Source: Candidatus Melainabacteria bacterium (lineage in GTDB: Bacteria; Actinomycetota; Actinomycetes; Mycobacteriales; Pseudonocardiaceae). Taken from it: a DNA stretch of 8,627 nt. Of this stretch, positions 1 through 6,214 are shown piece by piece. The notes beneath the pieces were generated by a model that made no database searches, had not been told where the DNA came from, and worked only from the letters and a program-made list of their open reading frames with translations. Every line of letters starts with the position of its first letter. The first letter of the stretch is position 1. The stretch is from contig CAJCJE010000332.1 of NCBI GenBank assembly GCA_903970565.1, forward strand, positions 1 through 8,627. Direction: 5' to 3'. The position numbers and the translations under genes were made by a program.

Positions 1-1353
1 ACCGGCGCCACCCTCGCCGAGGTAGCCGCCGCCACCCCGGCCGACGGCCGCGCCGCGCTGGACGCCGCCGTCGCCGCGCAGGCCGACTGGGCCGCCCACC
101 CGCCCCGCGAACGCGGCGAGATCCTGCGCAGGGCGTATGAACTGCTGCACGAACGCATCGACGACCTCGCCCTGCTGATGACCCTGGAAATGGGCAAGCC
201 GGTCGCGGAGTCGAAGGGCGAGATCAGTTACGCCGCCGAGTTCTTCCGGTGGTTCGCCGAGGAGGCGGTGCGCATTGACGGCGGCTACGCGGTCGCGCCG
301 AACGGCAGGGGCCGGTTCCTGATCACGCGGCAGCCGGTCGGTCCGTGCCTGCTGATCACGCCGTGGAACTTCCCGATGGCGATGGGCACCCGCAAGCTCG
401 GCCCGGCCATCGCGGCCGGCTGCACGATGGTGATCAAGCCGGCCGAGCAGACCCCGCTGTCGATGTTGGCGCTGGCCGAGATCCTCACCGAGGCCGGTCT
501 GCCCGACGGCGTGCTCAACGTGATTCCGACGGTGTCGGCGGGCGCGGTGATGGAACCGCTGATCCGGGACGGCCGGGCGCGCAAGCTGTCGTTCACCGGG
601 TCCACCCAGGTCGGCCGCAAGCTCATCGAGCAGAGCGCGGAGAAGGTGCTGCGGGTGTCGATGGAACTCGGTGGCAACGCGCCGTTCCTGGTGTTCGCCG
701 ACGCCGACCTCGACGCGGCGGTCGAGGGCGCGATGCAGGCGAAACTGCGCAATGGCGGGGAGGCGTGCACCGCGGCGAACCGGTTCTACGTGCAGCGCGC
801 GGTCGCCGAGGTGTTCGGCGCGAAACTGGTCGAGCGGATGTCCGGGCTGCGGGTCGGCCGGGGCACCGAGGAGGGCGTCGCGATCGGTCCGCTGATCGAC
901 GCGAAGGCCGTCGCGAAGGTGGCCGGACTGGTCGCCGACGCCACCGAGCGCGGCGCGCGGGTGCTGCTCGGCGGGGCCGAGATCGACGGTGCCGGCCATT
1001 TCTTCCAGCCGACCGTGCTCACCGATGTGCCGGCGGAGGCGCAGATCCGGATCGAGGAGATCTTCGGCCCGGTCGCGCCGATCGCCGTGTTCGACACCGA
1101 GGACGAGGCCGTCGCGGCGGCCAACGACACCGAATACGGTCTGGTCAGCTACGTGTTCACCCGAGACCTCAACCGGGCGCTGCGGGTCAGCGAGCGGCTG
1201 GAGTCCGGAATGGTCGGTCTCAACCAGGGTGTGGTGAGCAACCCGGCCGCGCCCTTCGGCGGCGTCAAGCAGTCCGGGATCGGCCGGGAGGGTGGCCGGA
1301 TCGGCATCGACGAGTACCTGGAGACCAAGTACATCTCGATCGCGACCGACTGA
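1..1353 (+). CDS. gabD: NAD(P)-dependent succinate-semialdehyde dehydrogenase-type aldehyde dehydrogenase (5' truncated by window edge)
   Basis: Aldehyde dehydrogenase superfamily enzyme, probably oxidising succinate semialdehyde to succinate in GABA or related catabolism, in the cytosol. The frame is open from base 1, so the ATG at 178 is internal. About 450 codons are visible against a usual ~480-490, so roughly 30-40 N-terminal residues are missing. In visible numbering: WNF at 122-124 (oxyanion Asn123), KPAEQTP at 146-152 (cofactor Lys146; Glu149 is at the position that favours NAD in ALDH2-type enzymes), FTGSTQVG at 198-205 (nucleotide-binding turn), ELGGNAPF from catalytic Glu222, catalytic Cys256 in GGEACTAANR, and EIFGPV from Glu353. 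All catalytic residues are present. The cysteine two residues after the nucleophile, found in E. coli GabD and human SSADH, is alanine here. Substrate assignment comes from overall resemblance; another semialdehyde is possible. The gene converges on the GH2 gene. Confidence 0.85.
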   Translation, partial: TGATLAEVAAATPADGRAALDAAVAAQADWAAHPPRERGEILRRAYELLHERIDDLALLMTLEMGKPVAESKGEISYAAEFFRWFAEEAVRIDGGYAVAPNGRGRFLITRQPVGPCLLITPWNFPMAMGTRKLGPAIAAGCTMVIKPAEQTPLSMLALAEILTEAGLPDGVLNVIPTVSAGAVMEPLIRDGRARKLSFTGSTQVGRKLIEQSAEKVLRVSMELGGNAPFLVFADADLDAAVEGAMQAKLRNGGEACTAANRFYVQRAVAEVFGAKLVERMSGLRVGRGTEEGVAIGPLIDAKAVAKVAGLVADATERGARVLLGGAEIDGAGHFFQPTVLTDVPAEAQIRIEEIFGPVAPIAVFDTEDEAVAAANDTEYGLVSYVFTRDLNRALRVSERLESGMVGLNQGVVSNPAAPFGGVKQSGIGREGGRIGIDEYLETKYISIATD

Positions 1354-1374
1354 AACGCCGACGCACGGCGGTTT
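1353..1374. terminator. Candidate bidirectional hairpin between convergent genes
   Basis: The left arm AAACGCCG (1353-1360) pairs with the right arm CGGCGGTTT (1366-1374) around a 5-nt loop, with one bulged G at 1371. This gives an 8-bp stem filling almost the whole 22-bp gap between two convergent stop codons. The A-rich and T-rich ends of the arms would give a short U run on either strand, but there is no long U tract. It could be a weak shared terminator or chance in GC-rich DNA. Confidence 0.4.
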
Positions 1375-1375
1375 C

Positions 1376-3799
1376 CTAGGCCTGCGCGAGAGTCGAGACG
1401 ATCGCGGTGGCCTGGCCCAGCAGCGGATGCGCGGCCTCCACGGTGACATCGCCCGGCTGCCCGCTGATCGAGCGGACCCATACCGCCGCCGCGCCACCGG
1501 CCGCCTGGAAGTCCAGCGGATTGTCGCCGATCAGCACGCCCGGCCCGTCCACGTCGAAGGTCACCGGGTCGGTGACATAGGGCCGGGGCGCGCCGTAGCG
1601 GTCCTGCGCGGCCACCACCAGCCTGGTCATGTCCGAGCCGTCGGCGGTCAACTGGGTGTCGTCGGCCTGGAAGTAGAGGGTGTCGAAACCGGTGTCGGCA
1701 CTGAAGGTCCGGCTGGTCACCAGGTCCTTGCCGAGGTAGCCGTCGATCCGCAGCTCCGGCGCCGCGCCGGCCGGCAGGATCAGGTCGACCAAAAACGGCG
1801 GATACGCCAGGTGCGGGTACAGCGTCCGGCTCGGGGTCGCGGTGGCGGCCTTGCGGCCGTCCAGGTAGCAGATCAGGCGGTCGCAGTTGGACCAGATGAC
1901 CGCGTCGTGGCCGGGACCGGTCGGCGGTGAACCGGGCCCGACATCCCAGTAGAAGGCGGGCTGCACGACCGGGCGCACCGTCGGATCGATCTGGGACTGG
2001 TAGAACGCGGCACCCAGTTTGGGGATGCGGAAGAAGTCGACGACGCCGGGATACTTCACCCCGTTCACCGAGTGCAGCGAACCGGACGGGTAGTCGAAAC
2101 CGGCCCAGGCCAACAGTCCGCAGTAGCGGTCGTCGGCAGCGGCGGCGTCGTGCACGGCGGCGTGCAGCCGGGCCTGTTCGGCCTGCACGTACACGTCGTC
2201 GGTGCGCCGGTAGTAGGGCGAGCCGACCAGCGCGCCGATGGCCTCGGTGACCAGGTACGGCGTGTCCGGCCTCGGTGGACGCAGCGGCGGCTGGCCGGCG
2301 GGCGTGGCCGGTTTGCTGTAGTCGTTGAAGGCGAAGGGTGAACCGGTGTCGCCGGGGTAGAGCGGTGAGTCGTAGCCGAGGTTCCCGTCGACGGCGCCGC
2401 TGGTCGGGCGGGACGGGTCGAGCTGCTGGGCGAGTTGGTCGGTGCGGTCGTAGAGGACCACCGGGCCGAGGGTCTCGTTGACCCTGGTCCCCCAGACGAT
2501 CACCGACGGCCGATTGCGGTCGCGGGTCACCATGTTCCGCACGTCCTGCAACACCCGCTGCTGCCAGGGACCGTCGCCGACGTGGCCCCAGCCGGGAATC
2601 TCCTCCCAGACCATGATGCCCAGTTCGTCGCAGGCGTCCAGGAAGGCCTCGGACTGCGGGTAGTGCGAGCAGCGGACCATGTTGCAGTTCAACTCGTTCT
2701 TGAGGATGTCCGCGTCCTTGCGCTGCACCCGGTCGGGCATGGCGCCCCCGACGTAGGGGTACCACTGGTGCCGGTTGACGCCGAAGAGTTTCAGCCGCCG
2801 TCCGTTGAGGAAGAACCCGTCGACGGTGAACCGGGCGTCCCGGAATCCGGTCCGCACCGTCCGCTGATCGATCTGCCTGCCGTCGATCCGGATGGTGACG
2901 GTCACCTCGCACAGGGCCGGATCGTCCACATCCCACAGTCGCACCGAGGACAACCCGGTCAGGTTCAGCGTCTCGACGCGCTGGCCGCGCGGCAGAGCGG
3001 CGAACCGGCTGGAGGTGCTGGCCACCAGCCTGCCGTCCTGGCGCAGCTCGGCGACCACGGTGACCTTGCCGCTGACCTTGGTGTTGGAGCTGATGACGCA
3101 GCGCACCGAACAGCTCGAATCCGGGGTGAGCACCTGGGCCGGGCTGGCGAACACGTCACTGAGGTAGGTCTTCGGTTCCGCATACACCGAGATCGGCCGG
3201 TACATGCCGGCCGGCTGGTAGAAGTCGATCGCGGTGGGCTCGGCGAAACCGGGCAGGTCGGGCGGGATGTCCTGGCTCCAGCGACCGTCCACGACGACCG
3301 CGAGCACATTGCCGGCCTTGCTCAGGATTCCGCTGAGTTCGCAGGTCAACGGGAGGTAGCCGCCGGCGTGCTCGCCGATCAGCCGGCCGTTGAGGTAGAC
3401 CTGCGCCGCGCTGAGCACCCCGTCGAACCGGATGAACGACCGTGCCGCGGCCAGCGCGGCGGTGCCGTCGAAGTGCTGCCGGTAGATCCACAGCGCCTGC
3501 CAGGAATCCGGGTCCCAACCCTGCCAGGACAGCGAGGTCACGCAGTGCGGCACGGTGACCAGGGCCAGGTCCGCGTCGTCGAAACTCGGATCGGTGCAGC
3601 CGTCGGCGTAGGGCCCGAACAGCCACTGGTTGTTCGGCGGCGGCGAACTGACATCGCTGCTGGAGGTGAGCATCACCGCGCCGAGCGACACCGCGCCCAC
3701 CGCGCCGATCCCGGTCGCGGTCAGGAACCGGCGCCGGGAAATGTTTCCCCACCGGGTTCCGTCCTCTCGACCGCGCACCGAAAACCCCCTACCCGCCAT
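1376..3799 (-). CDS. Tat-exported glycoside hydrolase family 2 protein (beta-galactosidase/beta-glucuronidase-like)
   Basis: Retaining GH2 beta-glycosidase, predicted to act outside the cytoplasm; substrate unknown. Numbered from the ATG at 3799 (807 aa): twin-arginine motif SRRRFL at 21-26, hydrophobic stretch to ~46, then a Ser/Pro-rich linker. Next come a jelly-roll sugar-binding domain (~60-210), an immunoglobulin-like sandwich (~215-320) and a TIM barrel (~325-610) containing GVNRHQW at 340-346. The acid/base is Glu442 in RVNETLG and the nucleophile is Glu519 in YLVTEA; both are intact. Residues ~615-690 resemble the DUF4982-type beta domain and ~700-800 an Ig-like C-terminal domain. An alternative start is the GTG at 3778 (800 aa), which has AGGGGG (3785-3790) 6 nt upstream, while the ATG at 3799 has no clear ribosome-binding site. 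Both keep the Tat signal. No transporter or sugar regulator is adjacent. The hydrolase gene upstream is co-directional, 162 bp away. Confidence 0.88.
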   Translation of the reverse strand: MAGRGFSVRGREDGTRWGNISRRRFLTATGIGAVGAVSLGAVMLTSSSDVSSPPPNNQWLFGPYADGCTDPSFDDADLALVTVPHCVTSLSWQGWDPDSWQALWIYRQHFDGTAALAAARSFIRFDGVLSAAQVYLNGRLIGEHAGGYLPLTCELSGILSKAGNVLAVVVDGRWSQDIPPDLPGFAEPTAIDFYQPAGMYRPISVYAEPKTYLSDVFASPAQVLTPDSSCSVRCVISSNTKVSGKVTVVAELRQDGRLVASTSSRFAALPRGQRVETLNLTGLSSVRLWDVDDPALCEVTVTIRIDGRQIDQRTVRTGFRDARFTVDGFFLNGRRLKLFGVNRHQWYPYVGGAMPDRVQRKDADILKNELNCNMVRCSHYPQSEAFLDACDELGIMVWEEIPGWGHVGDGPWQQRVLQDVRNMVTRDRNRPSVIVWGTRVNETLGPVVLYDRTDQLAQQLDPSRPTSGAVDGNLGYDSPLYPGDTGSPFAFNDYSKPATPAGQPPLRPPRPDTPYLVTEAIGALVGSPYYRRTDDVYVQAEQARLHAAVHDAAAADDRYCGLLAWAGFDYPSGSLHSVNGVKYPGVVDFFRIPKLGAAFYQSQIDPTVRPVVQPAFYWDVGPGSPPTGPGHDAVIWSNCDRLICYLDGRKAATATPSRTLYPHLAYPPFLVDLILPAGAAPELRIDGYLGKDLVTSRTFSADTGFDTLYFQADDTQLTADGSDMTRLVVAAQDRYGAPRPYVTDPVTFDVDGPGVLIGDNPLDFQAAGGAAAVWVRSISGQPGDVTVEAAHPLLGQATAIVSTLAQA
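3785..3790 (-). promoter_or_regulatory. Possible ribosome-binding site favouring a GTG start for the GH2 gene
   Basis: On the minus strand AGGGGG lies 6 nt before an in-frame GTG at 3776-3778. It differs by one base from AGGAGG. If used, the GH2 protein loses seven residues ahead of the Tat signal. The competing ATG at 3797-3799 has only a TGGTTGCTGG-type leader. Confidence 0.45.
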
Positions 3800-3835
3800 C
3801 AGTATCCAGCAACCAGTATCTCCGTGCCGCGTATC
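3800..3835. repeat. Three short GTATC direct repeats at the GH2 start
   Basis: GTATC occurs at 3802-3806, 3816-3820 and 3831-3835 (spacing 14 and 15 bp). The first two are part of the longer direct repeat CAGTATC (3800-3806, 3814-3820). On the coding (minus) strand they read GATAC and sit immediately upstream of the ATG at 3799, within the leader or promoter-proximal region. They could be an operator or -10-like elements, or chance; I cannot assign a convincing -35/-10 pair. Confidence 0.35.
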
Positions 3836-3920
3836 CCGGAAGTGAACCGCGCGCGCGGGACCGCGCGATTCACCGTGACAGGCGACACCCCAGCAGGTGA
3901 CCCGGCACGGATATCGGCAA

Positions 3921-3963
3921 CGCGAAAGGCCGGCGAGGTTCGGCGCGAAAGGCCGGCGGGTTC
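3921..3963. repeat. Near-perfect tandem repeat (~20 bp, 23-bp period) at the hydrolase 3' end
   Basis: CGCGAAAGGCCGGCG begins at 3921 and again at 3944. Copy one (3921-3941) continues AGGTTC and copy two (3944-3963) continues GGTTC, so they differ by a single inserted A. Copy two overlaps the stop codon (3962-3964) of the minus-strand PHA-synthase-like gene. Each copy contains the self-complementary GCCGGC, so transcripts could pair between copies. The repeat may act in 3'-end formation or be a local slippage duplication. Confidence 0.6.
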
Positions 3964-5026
3964 AGCCGGCGAGCGGGACGGCTGCCTGCTCGTCGAGGAA
4001 GCGGCCGATCTCCGGCCAGGTGGTGTCCCGGGCGCGGCGGCCGGTCAGCACGCCGAGATGGCCGCCGGGGAACTCGGCATAGCGGACCTCGGGAGCGCCG
4101 TGGAGCACCTCGACCATCCGGTGTACCGAGCGTTTGGGCGCGATGCCGTCGTCGAGGCCGGCGATGACCAGCACCGGGACGCGCACGTCGGCCAGTGAGA
4201 TGGCCCGCTCGTTCAGGCTGACGGTGCCGCCGGCCAGGTCGTTGGCGCGGAAGAAGCGGTGGTAGATCTGGCCGAAGGTGCGGCCGGGATAGGCGATCAT
4301 CCGTCCGGTGAAGCGGTCGACCGCTTCGATCTGGGCCAAGAACTCGCGATCATCCAAATGGGACAGTATGGCCACCGGTTTGGTGACGTACTTGTCGAAT
4401 CCGGACAGCTGGTACACCCATTTCACCACCGGCCTCGGCACTCCGCCGAGCACGCGGGACGCACCGGTCAGAATCCAGCCGCCGGTCAGGTCGGCCAGCG
4501 GGCGGATGGGTGCCACCAGCGGGATCGCGGTGAAGTCGATCGGGGTGGCGATGGTGGTGATGGAGGCCACCGGCAGCTCCGGCGAGTCGGCGGTGGCCAG
4601 CAGCGAGAAGATGCCGCCGAGGCACCACGCGACCAGGTGCACCGGGGCGTCGCCGGCGTCCGCGCCGACCGCGCTGATCGCCTTCGGCAGCACGTCCTCG
4701 ATCCAGTGCTCGATGCCGAGTCCCCGGTCGGCGAAGGAGATCGTGCCGTAGTCGACCAGGTAGACGCGCCGGTTCTCGCGGATCAGCCGCTCGACGAGGC
4801 TGCACCCCCGGCGCAGGTCGAAACACAGCGCGGGCGCGGCCAGCGGCGGCACGAGCAGCACCGGCGGGCCCTGCGCGGCCGGGCCGCTGAGCCGGTAGAC
4901 CGAGCGGCTGGGCCCCTGGTCGATCAGCACTCTGGGCATCGGCCGCAGGTCGGCGAGGCCGGCACCGAACACCTTCGCGGCAACGTTCGTCGCGGCGGCG
5001 GCGAGGTTCGCCGGAGTCGGCAGCAT
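3962..5026 (-). CDS. PHA synthase-like alpha/beta hydrolase with cysteine nucleophile
   Basis: Alpha/beta-hydrolase fold protein of the polyhydroxyalkanoate synthase (class III size) family. It probably handles acyl-CoA or lipid esters at a storage-lipid or polymer surface; the actual substrate is unknown. I take the ATG at 5024-5026 as the start (354 aa) because AGGAG lies 9 nt upstream; an in-frame ATG at 5086 lacks a ribosome-binding site. In this numbering the nucleophile box AWCLGG places Cys135, with Asp292 in GLDDGIAP and His323 in GGHLGVL completing a Cys-Asp-His triad. LVPPLAAPALCFDL (~58-71) is the usual oxyanion-loop strand. The box begins Ala-Trp rather than the family's Gly-aromatic. 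From memory, the sequence resembles the N-terminal half of mycobacterial Rv1683, a lipase/acyl-CoA synthetase fusion, but the ligase half is absent here. No phaE, phasin or depolymerase gene is nearby. It could be a lipase-like enzyme rather than a polymerase. Confidence 0.75.
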   Translation of the reverse strand: MLPTPANLAAAATNVAAKVFGAGLADLRPMPRVLIDQGPSRSVYRLSGPAAQGPPVLLVPPLAAPALCFDLRRGCSLVERLIRENRRVYLVDYGTISFADRGLGIEHWIEDVLPKAISAVGADAGDAPVHLVAWCLGGIFSLLATADSPELPVASITTIATPIDFTAIPLVAPIRPLADLTGGWILTGASRVLGGVPRPVVKWVYQLSGFDKYVTKPVAILSHLDDREFLAQIEAVDRFTGRMIAYPGRTFGQIYHRFFRANDLAGGTVSLNERAISLADVRVPVLVIAGLDDGIAPKRSVHRMVEVLHGAPEVRYAEFPGGHLGVLTGRRARDTTWPEIGRFLDEQAAVPLAG

Positions 5027-5035
5027 TCGTTCTCT

Positions 5036-5040
5036 CTCCT
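5036..5040 (-). promoter_or_regulatory. Ribosome-binding site deciding the hydrolase start
   Basis: On the minus strand AGGAG followed by AGAGAACGA leads into the ATG at 5024-5026, a 9-nt spacer. This supports starting the protein at MLPTPANL rather than at the ATG 60 bases further upstream, whose extra twenty residues (MGHNRPEP onward) are hydrophilic and unlike the family. Confidence 0.7.
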
Positions 5041-5176
5041 GATCACCGGCGATGAGTTCGGTCGGCTCGGGCCGATTGTGGCCCATCGTGCTTGGTCACC
5101 GACGCCCGAAGCAAGCCGAACACCCGCGCAACAGCGGGCGGGCCCACGCACTGGGAAGCGGCGGACTACCGTGCTG

Positions 5177-5182
5177 AGGAGG
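5177..5182 (+). promoter_or_regulatory. Ribosome-binding site supporting a TTG start for ctaG
   Basis: A perfect AGGAGG lies 10 nt before the TTG at 5193. The downstream in-frame ATGs at 5205 and 5211 are 22 and 28 nt from it, too far for normal use, so the rare TTG start is the best-supported choice. Confidence 0.65.
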
Positions 5183-5192
5183 TCTTTCAGGA

Positions 5193-6200
5193 TTGGAACC
5201 GCGAATGGACATGACGGGCACCCTGCCGCCGCTGACCGCGCACACCCTGTTCGGCAGCTGGCAGTTCGTCCCGGTCACCGACGTCATCGTGCTGCTGGCC
5301 GCGGTCGCGTACCTGAGCAGGGCGCACCTGCGTCGGCCCGAGGGAGCGCAGGCCTGGCCGGTCGGCCGGACCGCTGCCTTCCTCGGTGCACTGGCGGTGG
5401 CCGGGGTCACCGTGCAGAGCAGCATCGACATCTACGGTCACGAGCTGTTCTACCTGCATATGATCGAGCACCTGCTGATGATCATGGTGGTGCCCGGCCT
5501 GGTCATCCTCGGCCAGCCGCTGCGACTGCTCCAGGAGGGTTCCGACCGTCTCGCGCGGCGCGGCCGGGCCATGCTGGACGGCCGCACGGCAGCCGTACTG
5601 ACCGTCCCGCTGCTGGGGATCGGGCTGTACGCGGTGGTGCTGGTGGGCACCCACCTCACCGGCTTCATCCAGTCGATGCTGACCGACATGTGGCTGCACG
5701 ATCTGGAGATCGTGCTCTACCTGGTCAGCGGCTACCTGTACTTCCTGCCGCTGCTGGGCAACGAGCCGCTGCGCCGGGAGCTGTCCTATCCGCTGCGGGT
5801 GTTCGTGCTGTTCCTCGGCATGATGGTGGACACCATCGTCGGCGTGGTGCTGATGCTCAGCGCGCAGGAGCCGTTCCCGGCCTATGCCGCGCAGCACCGG
5901 ACGTGGGGGCCCGCGCTGCTGGACGACATCCACACCGGCGGCGGGATCATGTGGGTGGTCGGCGACGGGCTGATGTTCGGCATCATCGTGCTGGTCATCT
6001 CGCAGTGGATGGCCGACACCGAACGGCAGAACGACACCGGCAGGTGGCTGGAGTCGGCTCGCCGCTCGGCCCTGGCCGGCCAGGGCGTCGAAGCCGTCGA
6101 CCAGGACCCCACCGCCGACATCGACGACGACGAGGCCGCGCTGGCCGCCTACAACCGGATGCTCTCCCGGATCAACGAGACTCCGCGCAACCGGTCGTAG
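5193..6200 (+). CDS. ctaG: CtaG-type cytochrome c oxidase assembly membrane protein
   Basis: Integral membrane protein of the caa3-type CtaG family, thought to help assemble the copper centre of the aa3/caa3 terminal oxidase. The 335-residue protein from the TTG start has about seven hydrophobic helices, near 23-43, 60-77, 90-110, 133-153, 168-188, 201-222 and 250-270. Family signatures are HELFYLHMIEHLLM (83-96), whose histidines suit metal or haem handling, followed by GQPLRLL. WLHDLEIVLY precedes helix five, and DDIHTGGGIMW (244-254) enters the last helix. The C-terminal ~60 residues are soluble and strongly acidic around 310-314. In mycobacteria this domain is typically fused behind a CopD copper-resistance domain; here it stands alone. 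No oxidase subunit gene is in the window. It converges on the methyltransferase gene with a 14-bp gap and is probably monocistronic. Confidence 0.87.
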   Translation: MEPRMDMTGTLPPLTAHTLFGSWQFVPVTDVIVLLAAVAYLSRAHLRRPEGAQAWPVGRTAAFLGALAVAGVTVQSSIDIYGHELFYLHMIEHLLMIMVVPGLVILGQPLRLLQEGSDRLARRGRAMLDGRTAAVLTVPLLGIGLYAVVLVGTHLTGFIQSMLTDMWLHDLEIVLYLVSGYLYFLPLLGNEPLRRELSYPLRVFVLFLGMMVDTIVGVVLMLSAQEPFPAYAAQHRTWGPALLDDIHTGGGIMWVVGDGLMFGIIVLVISQWMADTERQNDTGRWLESARRSALAGQGVEAVDQDPTADIDDDEAALAAYNRMLSRINETPRNRS

Positions 6201-6214
6201 GCGACCTCCCCGGC

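Larger units (their letters stand above)
5027..5192. promoter_or_regulatory. Divergent intergenic region between the hydrolase and ctaG
   Basis: These 166 bp must contain the promoters of both divergent genes if, as inferred, neither belongs to a longer operon. I could not identify a convincing -35/-10 pair on either strand. Small inverted repeats are present: GGGCC/GGCCC (5069-5073, 5080-5084), GCTTG/CAAGC (5090-5094, 5112-5116) and CCCGC/GCGGG (5123-5127, 5134-5138). Each stem is only 5 bp, so they are candidate operator half-sites at best. No small ORF with a ribosome-binding site was seen. Confidence 0.4.

Noticed and set aside
345..1379. Second plus-strand frame within the aldehyde dehydrogenase
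   Set aside because: Entirely inside a gene with clear ALDH motifs; Arg/Gly-rich translation typical of a +1 shadow.
3921..3963. Tandem repeat as a CRISPR fragment or attachment site
   Set aside because: Only two copies separated by 2 bp, no spacers, no cas genes or integrase, and overlap with a stop codon.
2435..4198. 587-codon plus-strand open frame opposite the GH2 gene
   Set aside because: Shadow of the GH2 coding strand, whose domains and catalytic residues are convincing; the product resembles no family.
5167..5172. TACCGT as a -10 element for ctaG
   Set aside because: Transcription would start on top of the Shine-Dalgarno sequence at 5177, leaving no usable leader.
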